From Acinetobacter sp. ANC 4862 (GTDB taxonomy: Bacteria > Pseudomonadota > Gammaproteobacteria > Pseudomonadales > Moraxellaceae): a stretch of 64,000 nucleotides of DNA. The notes under the pieces were generated by a model. The model did no database searches and was not told where the DNA came from. It was given only the letters and a program-made list of their open reading frames with translations. The stretch's first letter is position 1. Every line of letters begins with the position of its first letter. The translations under genes and the position numbers were made by a program. Below, in pieces: positions 19,974-27,553 of the stretch. The stretch covers positions 62,001-126,000 of the forward strand of contig NZ_SJXH01000004.1 of assembly GCF_004336635.1 (NCBI RefSeq), read 5' to 3'.

Positions 19974-20840
19974 TTATTGGAAGACTACGGTTTTATTGCC
20001 ATCGACAATAATACGATCTTCAAGATGCCATTTTACCGCACGTGCCAGCACATTTCGTTCGACGTCTTGTCCAAGTTCACGCAGTTGATCAACCGTAAAA
20101 TCGTGATTTACCCGTTCTACATCTTGCTCAATGATTGGTCCCTGATCGAGATCAGCTGTCACATAATGCGCTGTTGCACCAATCAGTTTCACACCTTTTT
20201 CATATGCTTGCTTATAAGGGTTAGCACCGACAAAGGCAGGCAAGAATGAATGGTGAATGTTGATGACTTTCATTTCCCATTTTTTGACAAATTCTTCATC
20301 CAGAATTTGCATATAACGTGCAAGAACTAACAAATCGTTGCCTTGCATGATTTCATCAATTTTGGCATAGGCTTCACGTTTATTTTCTTTATTGACTGGA
20401 ACCACAACAAAAGGAATGCCGAAGTTTTCAACTGACTCGCGTAAATCTTCATGGTTGGACACCACAGTCGTGATTTCACACGGTAAACCACCACGTGCAT
20501 GACGCCATAACAACTCAAGCAAGGCATGATCGACTTTAGAGACTAAAATGCCGACTTTTTTGACATCGCTGACCAAAGCCAAACGCCAATTCATGTTATA
20601 GCGCTCTGCAACATTGCTCGCAAAAGTTTGCGTCAAATTTTCTTTACGGCTTTGCAAGTTATCCAGTTCAAACTCAACACGCATGAAGTAACGCCCGCCC
20701 TGAGCTTCAGTTGCGTATTGATCAAGTGCGGTAATATTTGCTCCTTGATGATACAAAAAGCTCGATACAGCTTGCACGATTCCTGGTTTATCCTCGCAAG
20801 TAATCAGTAAACGTGCTGTGTTAGCAGTGGTCATATTCAT
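19974..20840 (-). CDS. purU: Formyltetrahydrofolate deformylase
   Basis: PurU hydrolyses 10-formyl-tetrahydrofolate to formate and tetrahydrofolate, balancing one-carbon pools and supplying formate for PurT. The protein is 288 residues. An N-terminal ACT domain (LLITCEDKPGIVQAVSSFL) precedes the formyl-transferase fold, with INIHHSFLPAF and the C-terminal HYVTADLDQGPIIEQD; together these carry the catalytic N-H-D set. The start could be either of the two ATGs six bases apart (20840 or 20834); neither has a strong ribosome-binding site. It is monocistronic, with its own terminator. Confidence 0.96.
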   Translation of the reverse strand: MNMTTANTARLLITCEDKPGIVQAVSSFLYHQGANITALDQYATEAQGGRYFMRVEFELDNLQSRKENLTQTFASNVAERYNMNWRLALVSDVKKVGILVSKVDHALLELLWRHARGGLPCEITTVVSNHEDLRESVENFGIPFVVVPVNKENKREAYAKIDEIMQGNDLLVLARYMQILDEEFVKKWEMKVINIHHSFLPAFVGANPYKQAYEKGVKLIGATAHYVTADLDQGPIIEQDVERVNHDFTVDQLRELGQDVERNVLARAVKWHLEDRIIVDGNKTVVFQ

Positions 20841-20918
20841 GTTGGTTTATATCACTAATCAGTTAAATTGAAAAACAAGCCGAGCATTCTAACGCTTTTT
20901 TAAGGCTTTCTAAATAGG

Positions 20919-21620
20919 CTATGTTGCATCGGGATTTTTACTTGAAGACAGGCTCTCAAAAAGCTCTGAAGGACCCAGCGTTTCAAGCAAATGTTCATAA
21001 GTTTGACGACTTTCACCACGCAAATACGCCCCTTCCAGGAACACCATTTGACGTAATGCCTGCCAGACCCATTTTTCTTCTAAAGTATTTGAGTCGGTAA
21101 TATGACCCGACATATATAAGAAGTTGGTCCAGTTGGTCAAAACAATCCACAAGTTAATAATCAGGGCCTCAATTTCCGAGTCCGTCATTTGCATCAAGCC
21201 TGCATTCACAAAGGCTTTATAAATTTTCTGCCCCTGTTGCATCACCTGACCGGCAAAACGTGGATACATTTTTCGAAAATCATCATTATTTTCAACCAAA
21301 TGATAAACATCACGATGCAAGAAGCGATAAGCCCAGAGCTGGCTGCTCAGGACTTGAAAATAACGAATCTTATCATTGGCATCAAGCAAGCGATCATCTG
21401 GCAATGCAAGCATTTCCAAAGTTTCTTTCTGATACTGCTCCATCAAGTCTTTGATAATTTCGTTTTTATTACGAAAATGGTAATACAAATTACCCGGACT
21501 CATACTCAGTTCAGCTGCAATATGATTTGTTGTAACTGAACGCTCACCGCGCTCATTAAACAATTGTAAGCTGAGCTGTAAAATACGATCTTTGGTTTTC
21601 ACCGTTTTGGAGTGAGACAT
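20919..21620 (-). CDS. TetR/AcrR-family transcriptional regulator
   Basis: The 233-residue protein has an N-terminal TetR helix-turn-helix: RILQLSLQLFNERGERSVTTNHIAAELSMSPGNLYYHFRNKNEII, with LYYHF as the usual TetR ending. A helical ligand-binding domain follows. The frame extends to an ATG at 21638 that would add MNGYFR; I prefer MSHSKTVKTKDRI because it matches the compact N-terminus of the family, though neither start has a good ribosome-binding site. It is divergent from the aldehyde dehydrogenase gene, with a perfect 14-bp palindrome in the 115-base gap, so it most likely represses that gene and itself. The inducer is unknown. Confidence 0.9.
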   Translation of the reverse strand: MSHSKTVKTKDRILQLSLQLFNERGERSVTTNHIAAELSMSPGNLYYHFRNKNEIIKDLMEQYQKETLEMLALPDDRLLDANDKIRYFQVLSSQLWAYRFLHRDVYHLVENNDDFRKMYPRFAGQVMQQGQKIYKAFVNAGLMQMTDSEIEALIINLWIVLTNWTNFLYMSGHITDSNTLEEKWVWQALRQMVFLEGAYLRGESRQTYEHLLETLGPSELFESLSSSKNPDAT

Positions 21621-21645
21621 CCTAAAGTAACCATTCATTCAATAG

Positions 21646-21659
21646 GTTAGCTAGCTAAC
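21646..21659. promoter_or_regulatory. Perfect palindromic operator candidate (TetR regulator / aldehyde dehydrogenase)
   Basis: GTTAGCTAGCTAAC is identical to its reverse complement and sits between the divergent TetR and aldehyde dehydrogenase genes, next to the regulator's start. That is where TetR autoregulators usually bind. A second inverted repeat, TTTAGAG-CTTTTA-CTCTAAA (21679-21698), lies between the candidate -35 and -10 boxes of the dehydrogenase gene. Confidence 0.55.
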
Positions 21660-21672
21660 ACATAAAGTAACT

Positions 21673-21700
21673 TGACTATTTAGAGCTTTTACTCTAAAAA
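21673..21700 (+). promoter_or_regulatory. Candidate promoter of the aldehyde dehydrogenase gene
   Basis: TTGACT (21673-21678) with TAAAAA (21695-21700) at 16-bp spacing. The -35 is good and the -10 weak, as expected for a regulated promoter. Confidence 0.4.
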
Positions 21701-21735
21701 TTAAATTAATCGCTTTTATTTAATGGTAGCAGGTC

Positions 21736-23184
21736 ATGAATAGTCATACAAAAACAACTTCAATGACACCACATTCTTTCGATATTCCGCACTTGCATGA
21801 TGTGCTGGAACAGCAAAAACATGCCTATCAACGCCATCCTTTACCAAGTGCAAAGGAACGTATTGATCGTTTAGCACGTTTAAAGCGTATCTTAGTTAAA
21901 TATCAAGATCAATTTGCCGAAGCAATTAACCAGGACTATGGTAACCGTTCTATTGGCGAAACCAAAATCGGTGAATTACTCACCTGTCTTGAGCAGATTA
22001 AATATTATAGCAAGCATTTGACCCATTGGATGAAACCTTCGAAACGCCATGTCGGAATTATTCATCAACCGGCAAAAGCCTGGGTTCAATATCAACCGCT
22101 AGGTGTGATTGGAATTATTGCCCCTTGGAACTATCCTTTATTATTGTCGGTTGGTCCACTGATTTGTGCAATTGCTGCCGGCAACAATGCCATGATCAAA
22201 ATTTCCAGTGCATCAAGCAATTTTGGTCGTGCGCTTGAAAAAGCCTTAACTGAAGCCTTTCCGATCGAATTGGTTGCAGTCATTAATGGTGGCGGTCCTG
22301 TTTCTGATGCATTTAGCCATTTAGCCTTTGATAAAATCATTTTCACCGGTTCTACCGAAATTGGTAAAACCGTGATGGCGGCTGCTTCAGAAAACCTGGT
22401 GCCGGTGATTTTAGAATTGGGCGGAAAGTCCCCGGTTCTGGTTCACCCATCGATTGATTTACAGGATGTGGCACAACGTCTGGCTGCCGGTAAACTGTGG
22501 AATGCAGGTCAAACTTGCGTAGCACCGGACTATATGTTCCTGCCTAAAGGAAAAACGGCCGAATTCATCGAGCAGTTCAAGGCGTGTGTTGAAGAGATGT
22601 ATCCAAATATTGCATACAATCAGGATTACACCTCGATTATTAATGACAAACAGTACAATCGCCTGCAAGGTTATTTAGAAGATGCCCTTAATCAGGGTGC
22701 CAAAATTATCGAAATCAATCCTGAATATGAAGATTTAACTGCAGTTCGAAAAATTGCACCGACTTTATTGACCGGTGTAACCACTGAAATGCAGATTATG
22801 AAAGAGGAAATCTTTGGCCCGATCCTGCCAATCATGGAATATGATCAAATTGACGATGTTATTGACTTTATTAATAGCCGTCCGCGTCCACTTGCTTTAT
22901 ACTATTTCGACTTTGATCAGGCGCGTGCCGACTATGTCGCACAGCATACTCATTCAGGGCATTTCGGGCAAAATACGGTACTCACCCATGTTGCACAAGA
23001 CGATTTACCATTTGGTGGCGTCGGTGCTTCAGGTATGGGGAAATATCATGGTCCAGAAGGTTTCTTCAGTTTGTCTCATGAACGGTCGGTGATGTCGAAT
23101 CCTAAGCTCTATAGCTTAAAATTCATTCTCCCACCATTTAACAAGCCGATTCATAAATTGATTTCGAAGACCCTTCTTCGCTAA
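21736..23184 (+). CDS. Aldehyde dehydrogenase (coniferyl-aldehyde dehydrogenase type)
   Basis: This NAD(P)-dependent enzyme oxidises an aldehyde to the acid. The protein is 482 residues. The Rossmann segment includes GVIGIIAPWNYPLLLSVGP and FTGSTEIGKTV. The general base lies in LELGGKSP (Glu227) and the catalytic cysteine in GQTCVAPD (Cys261). The C-terminus has EEIFGPILPIM and PFGGVGASGMGKYHG. Sequences like these belong to the class 3-like, coniferyl-aldehyde type group, which take fatty and aromatic aldehydes; a hydrophobic C-terminus may associate with membrane. The divergent TetR regulator suggests induction by the substrate or a related lipid-like compound. Confidence 0.9.
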   Translation: MNSHTKTTSMTPHSFDIPHLHDVLEQQKHAYQRHPLPSAKERIDRLARLKRILVKYQDQFAEAINQDYGNRSIGETKIGELLTCLEQIKYYSKHLTHWMKPSKRHVGIIHQPAKAWVQYQPLGVIGIIAPWNYPLLLSVGPLICAIAAGNNAMIKISSASSNFGRALEKALTEAFPIELVAVINGGGPVSDAFSHLAFDKIIFTGSTEIGKTVMAAASENLVPVILELGGKSPVLVHPSIDLQDVAQRLAAGKLWNAGQTCVAPDYMFLPKGKTAEFIEQFKACVEEMYPNIAYNQDYTSIINDKQYNRLQGYLEDALNQGAKIIEINPEYEDLTAVRKIAPTLLTGVTTEMQIMKEEIFGPILPIMEYDQIDDVIDFINSRPRPLALYYFDFDQARADYVAQHTHSGHFGQNTVLTHVAQDDLPFGGVGASGMGKYHGPEGFFSLSHERSVMSNPKLYSLKFILPPFNKPIHKLISKTLLR

Positions 23185-23239
23185 CTGATCAAGGCATGAG
23201 CTATTGCACATGTTCATGCCGAGTTTTTATTAAATTCGC

Positions 23240-23268
23240 TTGTCTTTTAAGCGTATTTTTGATATAAA
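23240..23268 (+). promoter_or_regulatory. rpmB-rpmG promoter
   Basis: TTGTCT (23240-23245) and TATAAA (23263-23268) with ideal 17-bp spacing, about 80 bases before rpmB. Confidence 0.6.
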
Positions 23269-23346
23269 ACGCCCCTTGAATGATTTCATCCGTTTACTTT
23301 TAATGACTAGCCGCACAATCGGTGCTGTCTAGCAATGGAGTTCACC

Positions 23347-23583
23347 ATGTCTAAGGTTTGCCAAGTTACCGGCAAGCGTCCAGTCGTTGGCAACAACGTC
23401 TCGCACGCCAATAACAAAACCAAACGCCGGTTCGAGCCGAACCTGCATCACCACCGTTTCTGGTTAGAAAGCGAAAAACGTTTTGTACGTCTTCGTTTAA
23501 CCACTAAAGGTATGCGTATTATCGACAAATTGGGTATCGAAAAGGTTGTTACTGACCTACGTGCTCAAGGTCAAAAGATCTAA
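23347..23583 (+). CDS. rpmB: 50S ribosomal protein L28
   Basis: The 78-residue ribosomal protein starts at the ATG preceded by GGAG with six-base spacing; an upstream in-frame ATG at 23335 lies before that site and is unlikely. It opens with [26 protein letters not shown] and has KRRFEPNLH, as in E. coli L28. It lies 12 bases before rpmG, the standard ribosomal operon order. Confidence 0.97.
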   Translation: MSKVCQVTGKRPVVGNNVSHANNKTKRRFEPNLHHHRFWLESEKRFVRLRLTTKGMRIIDKLGIEKVVTDLRAQGQKI

Positions 23584-23595
23584 GGAGTTCGAACC

Positions 23596-23751
23596 ATGCG
23601 TGATAAAATTCGTCTAGTTTCTTCAGCTGGTACTGGTTATTTCTATACCACAACTAAGAACAAACGTACTATGCCGGAAAAAATGGAAATCAAAAAATTT
23701 GATCCAAAAATCCGTCAACACGTGATTTTCAAAGAAGCTAAAATTAAATAA
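23596..23751 (+). CDS. rpmG: 50S ribosomal protein L33
   Basis: This 51-residue protein reads [20 protein letters not shown] and then [20 protein letters not shown]. It has none of the paired CxxC motifs of zinc-binding L33, so it is the zinc-independent form, as in E. coli. AAGGAG is placed 8-13 bases before the ATG. It follows rpmB in one operon and is followed by a strong terminator. Confidence 0.97.
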
Positions 23752-23763
23752 TTTTGCCTTCTT

Positions 23764-23794
23764 AAAAAAACGACCTTCTGGGTCGTTTTTTTTT
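23764..23794 (+). terminator. Rho-independent terminator of rpmB-rpmG
   Basis: AAAAAAACGACC-TTCTG-GGTCGTTTTTTTTT: a six-base GC-rich stem extended by A-T pairs, with a long T run directly after rpmG. Confidence 0.93.
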
Positions 23795-23890
23795 GCATTT
23801 TTTTTATCCGAGTTGATACACTTTAGCTAATTTTTTGGCACCGTTTGTGCTTTTTGTATTTTACCCTTAACTAGGCTTAAGGAGTTTTTA

Positions 23891-25609
23891 GTGCCTCATG
23901 ACGTAGATCTCATCATCTTATTAGCCGTTGGCTTTGGACTGGCGCTTATTTTTGGCTATATTGCAGCTCGTATACGCCTCCCCCCTCTTATCGGCTATCT
24001 CGTTGCCGGTATCATTATTAGTCCGAACACGCCTGGTGTGGTCGGAGATATTCATCTTGCCAACCAACTGGCTGAACTTGGGGTCATGTTCCTGATGTTT
24101 GGTGTCGGGATGCACTTTTCCCTTAATGATTTGATGCAGGTACGTCGAATTGCCTTACCGGGTGCTGTTTTACAAATTGCTGTAGCAACCTTACTGGGAA
24201 TAGGCGTTTCCATGATCTGGGGCTGGAGTTTTGGTTCTGCACTGGTTTTTGGCTTAAGCCTGTCCTGTGCCAGTACTGTAGTATTACTCAAAGCATTAGG
24301 TGACCGCGGTCTACTCAACTCGGTCAACGGTAAAATTGCCGTGGGCTGGTTATTAGTTGAAGACTTGGTCATGGTCTTGGTTCTGGTTCTACTTCCTGCC
24401 ACAGCAGTGTTACTCGGTGGCACACCTGTTGCTGGTTCCAGTACCGATGCAAACATCTGGATGACCTTAGCAATTACCCTGCTTAAAGTGGCTGGTTTTA
24501 TTGCCTTTATGCTAATTATCGGGAAACGTTTAGTCCCCTTTATCATGCAAATTGTGGCGCGCTTAGGTTCCCGCGAATTATTTACCTTAACCGTCGTTGC
24601 TGCTGCTGTATCTATTGCTTTTGGTGCTTATAAAGTCTTTGGCGTATCGATGGCACTTGGTGCATTTTTCGCAGGGATGGTGGTTAAAGAATCTGATTTC
24701 AGTCACCGTGCAGAAGAAGAAACGTTACCCTTACGTGAAATTTTCTCAATCTTATTCTTTGTATCTGTCGGCATGCTGTTTGACCCACGCATTTTGATTG
24801 AGCAACCTTTCCACGTGCTTGCTGTGGTTGGCATCATTATGATTGGCAAGACCATTGCCGCAATGGCTTTGGTTTTATTCTTCCGATATCCCATTAATAC
24901 TGCGTTAACCGTTGGCGCAAGCTTGGCACAAATTGGCGAGTTTTCTTTTATTCTGGCCACTTTGGGCCTCTCACTCAATTTACTTTCCATAGAAGGACAA
25001 AACCTGATTCTAGCGGGCGCATTGATTTCAATTACCCTGAATTCATTTGTGTTCTCTGCTATTGAACCTGTACAAAACTGGATTCGTGAACGCTCGCATT
25101 TAGCACGTTTACTGGAACGTAGTGGTGACCCTCTTTCCATGCTGCCTGATGAAGTATCTCAAGAGTATTTGCGTGATCAGGTGGTGATTGTCGGTCATGG
25201 TGAAGTCGGTCGTCGTATTACCAAAACATTAATGGCTCAAGACATTAAAGTGGTGATTGCGGAAGAAAACCGCGAAATTGTAGAAAGTTTACGTGAAAAA
25301 GGAATTGCTGCCGTTTCTGGTCATGCCACTGAACCAAGCGTATTAATTCAAGCGCATATTCAACATGCACGCTTATTGGTGCTATCACCGATGGATATTT
25401 TAGATATTCACAAAATTGTGGATATTGCCAAAACCCTGAATCCGCAAATTCAGGTTTTAGTCTGTGCAGAAAGCAAGGAAGAAGCTGAAGTGATTCGTCG
25501 TGATGGTATTGGTGAAGTCTATTTTGCCAAAGAGGAAATGGCGAAGAATATGACCAATCATATTCTCCATCAAATCCAGATTGCACATCAGCAAGAACCA
25601 ACACATTAA
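23891..25609 (+). CDS. ybaL: Monovalent cation:proton antiporter, KefB/YbaL type with RCK domain
   Basis: This CPA2-family inner-membrane antiporter probably exchanges K+ or Na+ for H+. The protein is 572 residues. About twelve membrane helices span 1-395, including RLPPLIGYLVAGIIISPNTPG, LMFGVGMHFSLNDLM, SCASTVVLLKALGD and ALGAFFAGMVVKESD. A cytosolic RCK_N domain with a Rossmann nucleotide site (VVIVGHGEVGRRI) spans about 415-550. Close to E. coli YbaL in the order of motifs. The start is GTG with GGAG six bases upstream. It has no KefF-type partner gene nearby, so glutathione gating cannot be claimed. Confidence 0.92.
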   Translation: MPHDVDLIILLAVGFGLALIFGYIAARIRLPPLIGYLVAGIIISPNTPGVVGDIHLANQLAELGVMFLMFGVGMHFSLNDLMQVRRIALPGAVLQIAVATLLGIGVSMIWGWSFGSALVFGLSLSCASTVVLLKALGDRGLLNSVNGKIAVGWLLVEDLVMVLVLVLLPATAVLLGGTPVAGSSTDANIWMTLAITLLKVAGFIAFMLIIGKRLVPFIMQIVARLGSRELFTLTVVAAAVSIAFGAYKVFGVSMALGAFFAGMVVKESDFSHRAEEETLPLREIFSILFFVSVGMLFDPRILIEQPFHVLAVVGIIMIGKTIAAMALVLFFRYPINTALTVGASLAQIGEFSFILATLGLSLNLLSIEGQNLILAGALISITLNSFVFSAIEPVQNWIRERSHLARLLERSGDPLSMLPDEVSQEYLRDQVVIVGHGEVGRRITKTLMAQDIKVVIAEENREIVESLREKGIAAVSGHATEPSVLIQAHIQHARLLVLSPMDILDIHKIVDIAKTLNPQIQVLVCAESKEEAEVIRRDGIGEVYFAKEEMAKNMTNHILHQIQIAHQQEPTH

Positions 25610-25712
25610 AAACTATTTAGAGTTTAAAAATTGTCTAATTAGATAACTTTTAAACTCTATAAATTTAAATACTTATAGTCATTTAATTATTTTATAAATC
25701 AGAGGGGGAGTT

Positions 25713-25946
25713 ATGTTGCTAATTTATTTAGGTTTAGCAGTTTTCATTATTGGGGGAATTGGTTTTTTAATTACTGCTTTCAAGAATAGTATTTTATGGG
25801 GACTGGGATGTCTATTGCTTTATCCAGTTTCTATCATATTCTTAATCCTAAATTGGAATGATGCTAAGAATCCATTTTTGCTCCAATTACTAGGCATTGG
25901 AATTATGCTAGTTGGATCAGTATTTTCTTCCCCTACGCATATTTGA
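25713..25946 (+). CDS. Small inner-membrane protein
   Basis: The 77-residue protein is not recognised. It has three hydrophobic segments (about 2-22, 27-47 and 57-72) broken by FKNS and NWNDAKNP, so it is an integral membrane protein. An excellent ribosome-binding site (GGGGGAG, three bases before the ATG) and a terminator directly after it support a real gene. Codon use is more A+T-rich than its neighbours. Confidence 0.7.
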   Translation: MLLIYLGLAVFIIGGIGFLITAFKNSILWGLGCLLLYPVSIIFLILNWNDAKNPFLLQLLGIGIMLVGSVFSSPTHI

Positions 25947-25996
25947 AAAATTTCTTTTTTAAAAATATTCGTATTAAATCTAAAATATTTGATTCG

Positions 25997-26028
25997 TAAA
26001 AAAACGCACCCATGAGTGCGTTTTTTAT
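25997..26028. terminator. Bidirectional terminator
   Basis: AAAAAAACGCAC-CCATGA-GTGCGTTTTTTAT: a perfect stem between the small membrane protein (plus) and the convergent 92-residue protein (minus), with A and T runs on either side. Confidence 0.88.
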
Positions 26029-26038
26029 TTGGGAGAGA

Positions 26039-26317
26039 TCAGCTCAAATACTTAGGTTGATCATCCACAATCTCTGCCTGCCATTCATTGACCTGCTTTT
26101 CCATCATGGCAAACAAAGCGGCTTGCACCATATGTTGTGCAATCTCAGGCATTTGATCACCCAGTAATGACTTAACTTCATCATTAAACTGAATTTTAAC
26201 CAAGGGTTCTTTTTGAGAGCCTGCATTTCGCAATGCCAACTCACCACCTTCAAGTTGAACCAATTCTAAAATCGCTTCTTGATTACCAAATAATTCTTTC
26301 AATTGTTCTATAGACAT
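26039..26317 (-). CDS. Conserved hypothetical protein, 92 aa
   Basis: This soluble acidic protein is not recognised. It begins MSIEQLKELFGNQEAILEL and contains a predicted beta hairpin (GELALRNAG) and a helix-rich second half (MPEIAQHMVQAALFAMMEKQVNEW). A consensus GGAGG five bases before the ATG and the following terminator make it a confident gene. It is transcribed in the same direction as the next gene upstream (gap about 100 bases). Confidence 0.75.
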   Translation of the reverse strand: MSIEQLKELFGNQEAILELVQLEGGELALRNAGSQKEPLVKIQFNDEVKSLLGDQMPEIAQHMVQAALFAMMEKQVNEWQAEIVDDQPKYLS

Positions 26318-26420
26318 AGTTCCTCCATGTTCAACATGGTGGCAAAGGCAGTTGCACTTTGCATTACGTAGACTATTTATATAAGGTCGATAACAAAAAC
26401 TTCAAGAGCAGAAAAAAAGA

Positions 26421-26924
26421 TTAAAACTCAACCATCTCGTTACGAAAGCCATCAATCAGCTGGGTTAAATCACGATGCCATTCACGTAAAATTTTTGTAT
26501 CCGGCAACCATGCTTGTGAAGTCTGCGTCACTTTAATAATTAAGTTAGATGATGTTTCATGTTCTGGTTCAGGTGCACTTGGCTCAGGTGCATATTGGCA
26601 CATGCGATACGCACGCTTCAACTCTGCAATAAAACCTTGCTTTGACAATTGCTGCATCACGGTCACTTCAGGAGATACTTGTCCCTTTTCCGCCATGTTG
26701 TGTTCAATCGACTTGAGTGTCGGCATAAAGTCATTTAAACGATAGTAACGCACCAACTCCTGTAGAAATGCCAAGACTGCACCATGTAAATGAAATACGG
26801 CAGCTTCACGATGTGCCTGTGCCTGTTGAATATTGTCAGTTTGCTCAGCTTGTTGGCATGAAAGACGTGCAAAATACAGTTTTTGATTGGTACGGTCAGC
26901 ATGGAAGCGAGCAACACGAGACAT
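26421..26924 (-). CDS. Conserved hypothetical protein (DUF6586-like), 167 aa
   Basis: The first half (RTNQKLYFARLSCQQAEQ, then AHREAAVFHLHGAVLAFLQELVRYYRL) matches the pattern of the DUF6586 family of Pseudomonadales, small helical proteins of unknown function. The region about 115-135 is a proline/glutamate-rich linker, followed by a tryptophan-containing helix (WLPDTKILREWHRDLTQLIDGFRNEM). AGGA lies eight bases before the ATG. It is cytoplasmic by composition; no role can be inferred. Confidence 0.7.
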   Translation of the reverse strand: MSRVARFHADRTNQKLYFARLSCQQAEQTDNIQQAQAHREAAVFHLHGAVLAFLQELVRYYRLNDFMPTLKSIEHNMAEKGQVSPEVTVMQQLSKQGFIAELKRAYRMCQYAPEPSAPEPEHETSSNLIIKVTQTSQAWLPDTKILREWHRDLTQLIDGFRNEMVEF

Positions 26925-27156
26925 AGCGATATTCCTAAATTTTGGCGTTTGTTACAGACTTAAGATTAAACTTAATTTTGATCAATTCACAATAAAAATT
27001 ATGCATGATCCATTTCAATTCAATAGATTTTACGTTTTACAGCAGCTTCGGTCTTGTTCTCGATTGAACTTCTCAAACCTTGATTCCCTGAGAAATATCT
27101 ATTCCATTGGGGCCAATCATAGACAGGACCTGAACATTCCGTTTCATTTTTATCTA

Positions 27157-27186
27157 TAAAAAAAGGAGCTTTCGCTCCTTTAATTA
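27157..27186 (-). terminator. Terminator of the RRM-protein gene
   Basis: On the minus strand: AAAGGAGC-GAAA-GCTCCTTT followed by a T run, directly at the end of the RRM gene. GAAA is a stable tetraloop. Confidence 0.88.
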
Positions 27187-27456
27187 TTTGTTTTCAGTTT
27201 TACTTTCGGCTTCAGGCTTATCTTCAGCCTGTTTTACACGAATACCATGTCCGTGCAAACGAAGGGTATTTAAACCCTTAATTGCTTTGATCGCCTCACG
27301 AGCATGTGGCATTTCAACAAAAGCAAAACCTTTCGATTTACCTGTCGTCGCATCAAGCACCAACTTGCATGACTCAACTGTGCCAAAATCTTGAAATAAC
27401 TTCAATAATTCAGCTTCTGTTACTGTACGTTCTAAACTACGAACTAAAATTTTCAT
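27184..27456 (-). CDS. RRM-type RNA-binding protein
   Basis: The 90-residue protein is a single RNA recognition motif. RNP2 is ILVRSL (3-8) and RNP1 is KGFAFVEM (43-50), separated by the usual alpha helix TEAELLKLFQDFGTV. A lysine/glutamate-rich tail closes the protein. Small bacterial RRM proteins are often cold-induced RNA chaperones; that role is inferred from the family, not shown here. The gene has its own terminator and a separate, A+T-rich upstream region shared with the helicase gene. Confidence 0.88.
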   Translation of the reverse strand: MKILVRSLERTVTEAELLKLFQDFGTVESCKLVLDATTGKSKGFAFVEMPHAREAIKAIKGLNTLRLHGHGIRVKQAEDKPEAESKTENK

Positions 27457-27553
27457 CTTACAACCTTAAAATAGGCAAAATCATCAAAAAGCACTCGCCT
27501 ACTCGACTTTTTGAACTTCGCAATAAAAAACAAAATAACGCAATTGTGATAGT

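Noticed and set aside
24052-24546. 164-codon minus-strand frame inside the antiporter gene.
   Set aside because: It is antisense to conserved transmembrane helices of the KefB/YbaL-type protein and shows no domain.
27020-27152. Minus-strand frame of about 44 codons with a protein-like sequence (CSGPVYDWPQWNRYFSGNQG).
   Set aside because: It begins directly after the RRM-gene terminator and has no start codon or ribosome-binding site. It could be a remnant, but there is not enough to call it a gene.
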